Shown here piece after piece: positions 1 to 7,135 of a stretch of 64,000 nt of DNA. The position numbers and the translations under genes are program-made. The first letter of the stretch is position 1. Every line of letters begins with the position of its first letter. This stretch comes from Nitrobacter sp963807355 (GTDB taxonomy: Bacteria; Pseudomonadota; Alphaproteobacteria; Rhizobiales; Xanthobacteraceae), in contig CAWEBX010000017.1 of assembly GCA_963807355.1 (NCBI GenBank), positions 4,470-68,469 on the forward strand, read 5' to 3'. The notes beneath the pieces are model-generated. The model was given only the letters and a program-made list of their open reading frames with translations. It had not been told where the DNA came from and did not search any database.

Positions 1-1
1 C

Positions 2-274
2 AACGCCTATCTTGAGCGCGGCGATCTGTACGTCGAGGTTCTCGGGCGCGGTTTCGCCTGGCTCGACACCGGAACCCATTCCTCGCTGGTCGAGGCTAGC
101 CACTTTGTCCAGATCCTGGAGCAGCGTCAGGGTCTACGCATCGCTTGTCCCGAAGAAATCGCGCTGCGGCAAGGCTACATCTCGCTTCAGGAATTTGAGA
201 AGGCTGCCGAGAAGAATGGGAAAAGCAGCTACGGCGAATATCTGAGATCCGTTGCCAATTCGTACCAGTGTTAA
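2..274 (+). CDS. rfbA: Glucose-1-phosphate thymidylyltransferase, C-terminal part
   Basis: The gene enters from the left edge, so only the last 90 codons are present. The reading frame shows the RfbA C-terminal signature GFAWLDTGTHSSL followed by FVQILEQRQG and the ACPEEIA / QGYIS stretch that forms the dimer interface and regulatory region in this family. The enzyme joins dTTP and glucose-1-phosphate to give dTDP-glucose, the first step of dTDP-rhamnose synthesis for surface polysaccharide. The stop lies 25 bases before rfbB, which supports one transcript. The call is firm although the catalytic half is outside the window. Confidence 0.93.
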   Translation, partial: NAYLERGDLYVEVLGRGFAWLDTGTHSSLVEASHFVQILEQRQGLRIACPEEIALRQGYISLQEFEKAAEKNGKSSYGEYLRSVANSYQC

Positions 275-299
275 TTCCAGTTCGCGGAGGCGATCGGTT

Positions 300-1364
300 A
301 TGCGCTTTAAGGCTTCGACCATTTTTGTTACAGGCGGCGCGGGGTTCATCGGTTCGGCGGTGGTTCGTCACCTCCTGCACAATACTCACGCTCGCGTGGT
401 CAACATCGATAAGTGCACCTACGCAGCGAACCTCGACTTATTGCCTGGTACGAGCGAGAACCTGAACTATGCCTTCGAGAAGCAATGCATCTGCGACGGC
501 CTCGGGCTGCGTCATCTTTTCGAGAGATATCAACCAGATGCCGTGATGAACCTCGCCGCAGAGAGTCATGTAGACCGCTCAATCGATGGCCCAACCGAGT
601 TCATCCAGACCAACATCGTCGGCACGTTCACTCTGCTGCAGGAAACGTTGCGTCATTGGCGTTCGCTGTCGCCCGAGAAGCAAAAGAAATTCCGCTTCCT
701 GCACGTCTCAACCGACGAGGTATTCGGCTCGCTCGGCGACGATGGCTTTTTTACCGAGGCCACCGCCTATGCGCCAAACTCACCATACTCGGCTAGCAAA
801 GCATCCTCCGACCATTTGGTGCGCGCATGGCGCGAAACCTATGAGTTGCCCACGCTGGTCACCAATTGCTCGAATAATTACGGCCCCTATCACTTTCCTG
901 AAAAGCTGATCCCGCACATGATCATCAAGGGCCTCGCCGGCGAGCCGCTGCCTGTTTATGGCGACGGCGAGAACGTTCGAGACTGGCTCTATGTCAATGA
1001 TCACGCGGAGGCGCTCTCACTGACCCTCGAGCACGGCGCTGTCGGCGAAACTTATAATGTCGGCGGGCGTAACGAGCGCACCAACCTGCATGTGGTCGAG
1101 AGCATCTGTGACCTGCTCGACGAGATCGTACCGGGTGCGACACGGCATCGTGACCTCATCACTTTCGTCGCCGACCGCCCCGGCCACGATCGGCGCTACG
1201 CCATCGACGCATCCAAGCTCGAACGCGAACTAGGTTGGCGGGCGAAGGAGAATTTCGAAAGCGGAATCCAGAAGACGGTACGCTGGTATGTCGACGAGCG
1301 ACCCTGGTGGCAGGCAATCCTAGCTCGGGGCTATGCAGCAAAACGCGTGGGGCTCAGCCGATGA
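300..1364 (+). CDS. rfbB: dTDP-glucose 4,6-dehydratase
   Basis: A 354-residue short-chain dehydrogenase/reductase-fold enzyme that converts dTDP-glucose to dTDP-4-keto-6-deoxyglucose. The NAD-binding motif GGAGFIG is near residue 11, the catalytic STDEVFG near residue 138 and the YSASKAS (YxxxK) motif near residue 165, all intact. Length is normal for RfbB. A longer reading from 252 is open, but the ATG at 300 is preceded by GGAGG and starts directly with the Rossmann strand, so it is preferred. It follows rfbA closely. rfbC and rfbD are not seen downstream, so the rhamnose operon is either split or runs to the left of the window. Confidence 0.95.
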   Translation: MRFKASTIFVTGGAGFIGSAVVRHLLHNTHARVVNIDKCTYAANLDLLPGTSENLNYAFEKQCICDGLGLRHLFERYQPDAVMNLAAESHVDRSIDGPTEFIQTNIVGTFTLLQETLRHWRSLSPEKQKKFRFLHVSTDEVFGSLGDDGFFTEATAYAPNSPYSASKASSDHLVRAWRETYELPTLVTNCSNNYGPYHFPEKLIPHMIIKGLAGEPLPVYGDGENVRDWLYVNDHAEALSLTLEHGAVGETYNVGGRNERTNLHVVESICDLLDEIVPGATRHRDLITFVADRPGHDRRYAIDASKLERELGWRAKENFESGIQKTVRWYVDERPWWQAILARGYAAKRVGLSR

Positions 1365-2460
1365 CAAAAGTTGATTTTCTCTCGCGAACGGAACCATCCA
1401 TGCAATGTACATGATGTCTGGTTGCAAACCGTCTTGGCGGCCTCAATTGGCTTGTTCTGCCAAGAGTTGCTGCGCGCTAGGTAAAGTAATTAGGCTAACA
1501 GACACCGCCTTTCTGAAACTACTCGGCCGTTGTGAAGGAGCCTTTTTTGCGCAAGTGGGCGGTTGTTAGTTGGAAGAGACCGCCACCTCTTCCCTCTTCC
1601 CTCTTCCCTCTTCCCTCTTCCCACGATAGTATTGGGCTTCGTTCTGCGAACTCCGGCTGGAAACGCGGGTGTGGCCCGCAACTAACCCTCGAAGCCTTTT
1701 TTACGAACGAAGAGCCACACCAACGATGCCTCGCTCACCCTTGATGGACTTTGCTGTGCCCGGCGTGAGCCATACCGCGACCTCGGTCGAATGTTTCGTG
1801 TCCGGCTGCCCACTCAGCGAAACGGGCTTGCCTCAGGAGAACGGTACTGCGCGCCGAGCTGTGCCCGACACTACACTTTGCTCATGTTGCTAGGCCTTGC
1901 ACGCCAGTGAACCGAACCTGAGTCTTTTGGTGAGCAGTCGCCCGAGCCAAGCAGTTTGTTTGCGGACCAATCAGCAACTCGACCGGCCCCAAGTCGCCGA
2001 TTGCGTCACCAAACCCGTCACGCCCGGTTAAGTGGGTCGTCCTGCGATGGATTTATTGAGCGAGAATAGCGACGGCTATTCGTCGTTCTTTTTACCTTCA
2101 CAAAATTCAGCGGATTATGTGGCGTCATGGACTACACTCTGCCAAAGCCGTGGCGCAATCAAGATCGTAGTTCCCGTTTTTAAGTCTTTCGACAAGGCCG
2201 AAACCGGCTCGATGCGATACTGATAGACCTGATAAGAAACCAGGTGGCGATCTGAAGGTGGCACGATCAACTTGGCGCAACGGATCCGCGCATTCGCGGC
2301 GGCGTGCCCCTTGCTCAGTTGATGCCGTTTTCGCTTGCCGGCCCGGGCAAGACCCCGCTACGCTATTATTGATGGCTTGCAACTCGATTACGTTTTTCGC
2401 TGAAGGCCCGGGGAACCCGTTCCAAAATTCAGCAAACTTCAATCAAGATCAGCTGAGATA
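1365..2460. other. Gene-poor stretch, no supported gene
   Basis: About 1.1 kb between rfbB and the galE remnant. Short open frames exist on both strands, but none has a recognisable family, a convincing ribosome site or consistent codon use. It contains the heptanucleotide repeat listed separately and a small hairpin at 2070-2085 (arms CGACG and CGTCG) followed by a T-rich run, which could be a terminator remnant. The minus frame at 2125-2442 is open for 105 codons but matches nothing I recognise. I read this as the left part of a decayed accessory segment. Confidence 0.5.
1586..1622. repeat. Heptanucleotide tandem repeat (CCTCTTC)5
   Basis: Five perfect copies of CCTCTTC in tandem plus two more C bases, giving a pure pyrimidine run on the plus strand. 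It lies in non-coding sequence after rfbB. Such arrays are prone to slippage and vary between strains. Confidence 0.9.
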
Positions 2461-2757
2461 ATGAGCAATAGGAACTGCATTCTCGTCACTGGCGGTGCAG
2501 GATACATCGGGGCGCATTGTTGTCGGGCCCTTAGGGTAGCGGGCTACGAGCCGATTGTATTCGACCAACCTTTCGACTGGCCACCGGAATTTTGTCCCTG
2601 GTGAGCTGGTGGTGGGAGATCTGGTTCAAAAAGAACTAATTGTTACCGTTCTGAGAAAGTATAACGTCACGGCTGTCATGCACTTTGCAGCCAAAAGCTT
2701 GGTGGGCGAGTCTGTTACAGATCCACAACAATACTACTTAAACAACGTTGTTGGGAC
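2461..2757 (+). pseudogene. galE: UDP-glucose 4-epimerase, truncated and frameshifted
   Basis: The first 35 or so residues are clear GalE: ILVTGGAGYIGAH followed by GYEPIVFD. At 2564-2566 an extra C breaks the frame. Undoing it gives the NLSTGHRN motif and then AVMHFAAKSLVGESV and the YYLNNVVGT strand, all in GalE order. After about residue 100 the similarity stops at 2757 and the downstream sequence is unrelated; it reads better as the start of another ORF on the opposite strand. The catalytic STCAVYG and YxxxK motifs are absent, so no active enzyme can be made. The gene is both frameshifted and cut by a rearrangement. Confidence 0.85.
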
Positions 2758-2946
2758 CACCGACGGCACCGCCCCGCCAGCGAACGGTCCTGACTCCAAC
2801 CATCCCCTCGCACTATTGTCGCCCTCGTTAAACACACCGCTTTGCTCGAGCGAATTGATCAAAGCCGATCGTACGCCCGGCTCGATGTTTCCGTTATCAT
2901 GGAGAAACTCACCTAACTCGGTCTTGGTCAAATAGGAAATGGCCAT
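2757..2946 (-). pseudogene. N-terminal fragment of an unrecognised protein, joined to galE
   Basis: On the minus strand an ATG at 2946 opens a frame with normal amino-acid composition (starts MAISYLTKTELGEF, contains SALINSLEQSGVFN and GPFAGGAVPSVVP). It loses this character where it runs into the inverted galE fragment at about 2757. I infer that a rearrangement joined the 5' ends of two genes head to head. I do not recognise the family with certainty; the SVVP segment resembles the start of secreted repeat proteins, which is only an impression. Confidence 0.35.
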
Positions 2947-3161
2947 GGCGCCCTCTGGCTGGATTTTTCAAAATCATGACGCAAGCAGATCTTCGGTCGA
3001 CGCCAATCGACACCCAACTGCTGCAATTCGAATGTGCTAACCCCGAGTGACCCGAGGTCCGCATAACATATGAATGTTATGCCATCTCTGGATTGTTATG
3101 TCTATAACAGAAGCACCAGACTGAGCAAGTCAAGGATCAAACTTCGTCCTCCCAACTCAAT

Positions 3162-3193
3162 CTCAAGAGCGATCGTCCTCAAGAGCGATCGTC
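3162..3193. repeat. 16-bp tandem duplication
   Basis: Two adjacent perfect copies of CTCAAGAGCGATCGTC (3162-3177 and 3178-3193). They lie in the gene-poor stretch between the galE remnant and parA, inside a short open frame (3070-3303) of no recognisable family. A recent slippage duplication is the simplest reading. Confidence 0.85.
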
Positions 3194-3399
3194 GGCCCGC
3201 CAGCCCGGACATAAAGTATGATTACAGCGCCGATGTTAATGAATTTGGTTCTGAATCGCAGGTCAAAGCCATGCATAACATCAGAACGACCGACAACCTC
3301 TAAAACTCTGACCGGACAGCATTTAGGATTTTCGGTCAAGGAATGGTAACGTCCGCAGATGCTTTTAGCAGAAAATGTGAGAAATCTTGTGGCGCCCGC

Positions 3400-4050
3400 A
3401 TGAGCTTTCCCAGACTAAGACGGAGAATTATAACCGTTACTCAACGCAAAGGCGGTGTCGGAAAAACCACAATTGCAGTCTGTGTCGCCGCTGCGCTCGC
3501 TCGCCGGGGACATGACGTTGCACTTGTCGACAGCGATCCTCAACGTTCCGCCTCACAGTGGGCGGAGCCCGGCAATCTCGAATTCCCGGTCTATGAACTG
3601 GCCCTGGAGCAAATGTCAGTCTCCGCCTGGGCGCAGGAAGTGCGCAGCATTGAAGCCGGGGTCGTCGTCATCGACACCGCTCCCAACGCTCGAGAAATGG
3701 GGGCCTCTATCGCTGTGGCCAATCTGATTTTGGTCCCCTGCACCCCGTCCGGCCTTGACCTCGACGCGACGCTTCAGACTCTTGCGATCATTAACGCAGC
3801 ACGAGAACGCCGCCGGGATCAAATCAATGTGATCCTGGTGCCGAACAGGATCGATCGCCGCACGCTCGAGGGAAGGCAACTGCTCGACGAGTTATCTACA
3901 TTCGGTGAAGCGGTCGGGCCGCCGATAGCTAGCCGCGCCGCCTTCGTTCGTTGCTTCACCAGCGGTCAATCCGTAACAAGCTTCGTGCCCGGAGATAACG
4001 CCGATCAGGAAATCCAAGAACTGGCGGATGCAATCGAACGGACCGAGTAG
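3400..4050 (+). CDS. ParA-family (MinD/ParA, VirC1-like) ATPase, orphan
   Basis: A 216-residue deviant Walker ATPase. The N-terminus has the ParA Walker A motif KGGVGKTT with the signature lysine near residue 15, the Walker A' DSDPQRSAS near residue 45, and VVVIDTAP as Walker B near residue 90. These proteins segregate plasmids or chromosomes, or position protein complexes, by ATP-dependent polymerisation on DNA. The frame is open from 3343, but the ATG at 3400 puts the start close to the first beta strand, as is usual, and is preferred. No parB follows; the next gene is convergent. Length fits the short ParA group common on plasmids and integrated elements, so it is probably a leftover of a mobile element. 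Confidence 0.85.
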   Translation: MSFPRLRRRIITVTQRKGGVGKTTIAVCVAAALARRGHDVALVDSDPQRSASQWAEPGNLEFPVYELALEQMSVSAWAQEVRSIEAGVVVIDTAPNAREMGASIAVANLILVPCTPSGLDLDATLQTLAIINAARERRRDQINVILVPNRIDRRTLEGRQLLDELSTFGEAVGPPIASRAAFVRCFTSGQSVTSFVPGDNADQEIQELADAIERTE

Positions 4051-4106
4051 CAGGAATAGGACACTCCGCACTCTCAGAGAGACCGCGTCGTCCCCTCCAA
4101 GGACAG

Positions 4107-4502
4107 CTATCTGGAATTGGCGGAACCAAGCAAGGCCTGGACCGATCCTTGTGTCTCCGACGGACGAGACGATGCCGTAACCGCAGCTTCCTCAAGTCTC
4201 ATTTTCTCAAGCAACAGATCCGTGACGATCTTTCGAAGCCGCTGGTTCTCGAGTTTAAGCTCCTCCAGCACGTGACGCATCTGATCCATCGCCGGAGGCC
4301 TGATAGACGCCACACCGTCTCCTGCATTATCCTGAGAACCACTTGCTTCTTGCCTTGGCAGGGGCAGTTTCCTCCACCGATGAAGGGTCATGACGCTCAC
4401 GCCCAGCGCCTTGCACACATCGACCTGGGAATTGCCCGTGCGGGCAAGCTCGTCTGCCCGAGCAAGCTTCGAAAGAATTTCCTCTCGCGAATGCTTCTTC
4501 AT
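4107..4502 (-). CDS. Transposase OrfA-like HTH / leucine-zipper protein
   Basis: A 131-residue protein. Residues 5-45 form a helix-turn-helix (SREEILSKLARADELAR then DVCKALGVSVMTLHRWRK). Residues 80-110 form a coiled coil (LEELKLENQRLRKIV then LLLEKMRLEE), the arrangement of OrfA proteins of IS3-type elements, where the zipper pairs subunits. No OrfB with a DDE domain and no terminal repeats are visible nearby, so it is either a solo remnant or a domesticated DNA-binding protein. The ATG at 4502 gives the natural start; the frame is open upstream to 4544. It is convergent with parA, with only 56 bases between the stops. Confidence 0.7.
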   Translation of the reverse strand: MKKHSREEILSKLARADELARTGNSQVDVCKALGVSVMTLHRWRKLPLPRQEASGSQDNAGDGVASIRPPAMDQMRHVLEELKLENQRLRKIVTDLLLEKMRLEEAAVTASSRPSETQGSVQALLGSANSR

Positions 4503-4694
4503 CTTCCTACCTGGATAAGGCTTCGAGGACGGGACTAGGAACAAATATAAATCTCATTTTGGGAACAACTTCACAACGATAATACTGACAAATGATATAT
4601 GACAGGCGCGCGCCTCTGTATCAAGCTCCGGCACGTTTTGTGTTAGCTGCAGTGCAACGTAAAACCAAAACCATGTGTTCGATCCTGATTGCTA

Positions 4695-5126
4695 TCAAAT
4701 GGCTACCCGCCGATTGGGGTCGGGCGCTTCGCGGGACGCAATCTGCTCGACGAGGTCGACGATGCTGCGGCAGAGCTTTGCATCGGTGATCCGGGTAAAT
4801 GCGCGGATCAGCGCGAGACCTTCGGATGTTGCAAGGAAATCGTAGACGTAAGTAGGTGATGGCGCCTCGCTCAGACGCTCGGCCTTGGAGACACCCGTGG
4901 GGCTACCCTCGAACAGAAACGAAACCGGAATCTGAAGTATCTCGCAAATCTGCTGGATGCGACTGGCGCCGACGCGATTAGTTCCATTCTCGTATTTCTG
5001 AACCTGCTGGAATGTCAGTCCCAAAGCCTCGCCGAGTTTCTCCTGACTCATGCCGAGCATCATGCGGCGCATGCGCACACGGCTCCCAACATGCTTGTCA
5101 ACACAGTTAGGCGACTTGGCTGACAT
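4695..5126 (-). CDS. XRE-family transcriptional regulator
   Basis: A 143-residue protein with a Cro/C1-type helix-turn-helix at residues 10-70: VGSRVRMRRMMLGMSQEKLG, then LTFQQVQKYENGTNRVGASR and LQIPVSFLFEG. The C-terminal half is a helical tail ending in IVDLVEQIASRE. This layout is widespread in Rhizobiales, in cell-cycle, stress and symbiosis regulators. The start ATG has GAGG just upstream. Its target is unknown. It sits alone between the transposase-like gene and decayed small ORFs and may come from the same accessory segment. Confidence 0.88.
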   Translation of the reverse strand: MSAKSPNCVDKHVGSRVRMRRMMLGMSQEKLGEALGLTFQQVQKYENGTNRVGASRIQQICEILQIPVSFLFEGSPTGVSKAERLSEAPSPTYVYDFLATSEGLALIRAFTRITDAKLCRSIVDLVEQIASREAPDPNRRVAI

Positions 5127-5474
5127 CTCCTCTGTCTCCTCGGAGGGGGGTGCGATCTGTGGTTACTCTCCGTTGCAATTATCGTCAAACTCAACTCAAC
5201 CACATGATAAAAATTCGAAGTTAATCTTACACCGCGCACCACTTCATTCGACCGCGAGATGGCGCCGCTGGACGGCCAGGGCTTTCCTCGATCGACGGCG
5301 GCAGCGTCCTAAATGTCCGCTGTCGAGTCATGGCGAACTGCCAGAGGCGACATTGAATTCACGATGAATGCCGGTGTCCGTTGGCGTCGGATCGAGATCG
5401 CGTATGATCGTCACCTCGGTCTACAAGCCAAGCAAGAACTACAGGCGCGATCGTTATGTTCTTTTCTCACAGAC

Positions 5475-5783
5475 ATGAGCGAAGATATTACGTCCCCGGG
5501 CGAGGACTCCTACTACTATGTGCCTCCGGAGGAGGCGACAGTATCGAGCCGAATTCTTCCGGAAGTGGCGAACAATGACAATCAACGATCCCAGCACAAG
5601 CGAGCGGTGAGAGAAGGCTGGCTTCACTACGACGAAGATCCGCGGTTTTAGGACTCGGTCCTAAAGTTACCGGTCTGGCGAGAGATTAAACCGGAAGATT
5701 ACACCGACTTTCGGTTCTCGCCTTACCAGGTGAGGCAAACCCCGGGCCGCCACTACAGCCTAACCGGTCAAGTGAAACGATAG
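5475..5783 (+). pseudogene. Small unrecognised ORF broken by an in-frame stop
   Basis: From an ATG at 5475 the frame gives a 58-residue peptide (MSEDITSPGEDSYYYVPPEE at the start, GWLHYDEDPRF at the end). After the TAG at 5649-5651 the same frame continues with protein-like sequence for 43 codons (LPVWREIKPEDYTDFRFSPY within it) to a second stop at 5783. A single base change from CAG or TGG would explain the TAG. I do not recognise the family. The first part alone may still be expressed. Confidence that this was once a gene is moderate. Confidence 0.4.
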
Positions 5784-5891
5784 CCGGTCCTTTGTAAGGT
5801 CTCGGCCGATAGACCAGAAAACGCACGAGCGCTGATCCTCGGGCCGAGCTATCGCTGGAACTAAGGTCGCCCGGCCCGGTTACTTAAGACC

Positions 5892-6140
5892 ATGAGCGCC
5901 TTACGCAAATGGATCCTCGCTGTCGCAATCGTAGCATTGCCGACATGCTCATTCGCTGAGATTTAAAGCCGCATTGATAGTCGAGTGGAAGGTCGCGTGG
6001 AAAGCCGCATACCCGAAGGCTTTGGCCGTCACCAAAGCACCGTCGAACCGGAGCGTCGGCTTTTTATCCCGTGTTTCCGTGCCCTTCGGATGCCGACCGG
6101 CGCCTTAGTCGTTTTGAATTGCCAGCCATATCCGCCGTAG
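5892..6140 (+). pseudogene. Small secreted-protein gene broken by an in-frame stop
   Basis: The ATG at 5892 starts a typical signal peptide (RKWILAVAIVALPTCSFA) that would be cleaved after Ala-22. The TAA at 5964-5966 ends it after 24 residues. The frame then runs on in a repetitive, protein-like way (SRIDSRVEGRVESRIPEGFG) to a stop at 6140. CAA to TAA is the likely change. A short peptide made only of a signal sequence makes little sense, so this is read as a nonsense-mutated gene for a small periplasmic protein of unknown function. Confidence 0.5.
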
Positions 6141-6236
6141 CCAGCACCTTGCCGAGATGCAGGTAACTGGGCGGCCCCCGATTACGATAGCTCTCTTTGC
6201 CGCGACGTTGGCCGATATCGATCGGATGCGAGAGTT

Positions 6237-6480
6237 ATGCCGCGCGAATTGGCACTCTTCTGTCGGCTTCAAGACGATCCTGATCAGTCTTGCGCCGCTG
6301 CCGATAAGATCGCGAAGGTTCGCCTCGCCGAAGTCGAAAGACGATCGCGAGCCTCACGGCGCTTCGTCAGAATTGAAGCGAATGATCGAGGAATGCGTCT
6401 GTGGCCGCGTAGCCGCATGTCGTGTCATTGAGACGTTGGCCGATAGCGGCCATGGACATAGCCGCTTGGCCGAACCGTAG
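6237..6480 (+). pseudogene. MerR-family regulator, C-terminal remnant
   Basis: Three frames together spell the C-terminal half of a MerR-type metal regulator: LQDDPDQSCAAADKIAKVR then LAEVERR in one frame, IASLTALR in the next, and SELKRMIEECVCGRVAACR then VIETLADSGHGH in the third. The family keeps this order (dimer helix, then the cysteine-bearing loop CxxGRVAxCRVIExL). Two single-base deletions, near 6330 and 6370, are needed to join them. The N-terminal DNA-binding domain is not recognisable upstream. The regulator is therefore dead, and suggests that a metal-resistance module once stood here. Confidence 0.6.
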
Positions 6481-6607
6481 GTGTGTTCCCAATCGGAACT
6501 GCCCGTCCCGAGAAACTTGCAGGCACCCTCAACGTCGTTACTGTGCGTTTTTCTGAGGGGACCAAATTCAACATCAATAAGCCAGCGTGATAAACACCTG
6601 ATTTAAT

Positions 6608-6684
6608 TGGTGGGCCCGGAGGGAACTCGAACCCCCAACCAGACCGTTATGAGCGGCCGGCTCTAACCATTGAGCTACAGGCCC
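6608..6684 (-). tRNA. tRNA with CAT anticodon, probably tRNA-Ile2
   Basis: On the minus strand a full cloverleaf can be drawn. The acceptor arm GGGCCTG pairs with CGGGCCC, the D stem is GCTC/GAGC, the anticodon stem GGCCG/CGGTC holds loop CTCATAA (anticodon CAT), and the T arm is GGGGG-TTCGAGT-TCCCT-like. The 3' CCA is encoded (6608-6610). A loop CTCATAA with this acceptor is typical of the isoleucine tRNA whose C34 is changed to lysidine; elongator tRNA-Met is the alternative. Its 3' end faces the decayed segment on the left, the usual orientation for an integration site, though I found no second copy of the tRNA end. Confidence 0.9.
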
Positions 6685-7135
6685 CGGCCGGACGTCGCGT
6701 GTGCAACCGCCGTCGGCGCAGGCATCCCCTTACAATGTCATGTGCCGCGCGGCAATCGGCGGTCAGGGCTTTGGGTGGCTTCGAGCGCGATACCGAGCAC
6801 GCAAGATCGGAGCGGGCATTTCCTCCTCCCCGTGACCGCCGCGCTAACGGTGGCACGTTTTCCGATGTCCCGTTGCGGGAGCGGCGTCAAGAATCCGCTC
6901 GGTAACGGTGCCGGAGTTCGGACAGAACCAGACGCAACGAGGGCGTCTTAACTCTTTGCTAACCATACACGGGGCAAATTTTGCCTAGAGGGGACCGCGC
7001 GTCGTCAGCCGCTCAGAACGGCATCGCCCCCCGTGAACGCCAGGGCGGCGCCTCACTTCGAAATGGAGGCGCCTCAGCCGCCGCGCAGACGATCGGCGCG
7101 CGGGAGCGGCCTTGCGCGTGGGGGAGACGGGGACG
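6685..7135. other. Leader region of flhA
   Basis: About 450 bases between the tRNA and flhA with no supported gene. It holds the candidate CtrA box at 6948-6962. No convincing promoter or terminator hairpin stands out otherwise. Confidence 0.4.
6948..6962 (+). promoter_or_regulatory. Candidate CtrA-binding box ahead of flhA
   Basis: TTAA-N7-CTAA, one base from the CtrA consensus TTAA-N7-TTAA, with the right half continuing as CTAACCAT. It is about 175 bases upstream of the flhA start. flhA is under CtrA control in relatives such as Caulobacter, and ctrA itself lies 5 kb away. This is a motif match only. Confidence 0.45.

Noticed and set aside
1490..1681. Minus-strand frame with GKREEGRGK repeats
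   Set aside because: It is the translation of the heptanucleotide tandem repeat, not a gene.
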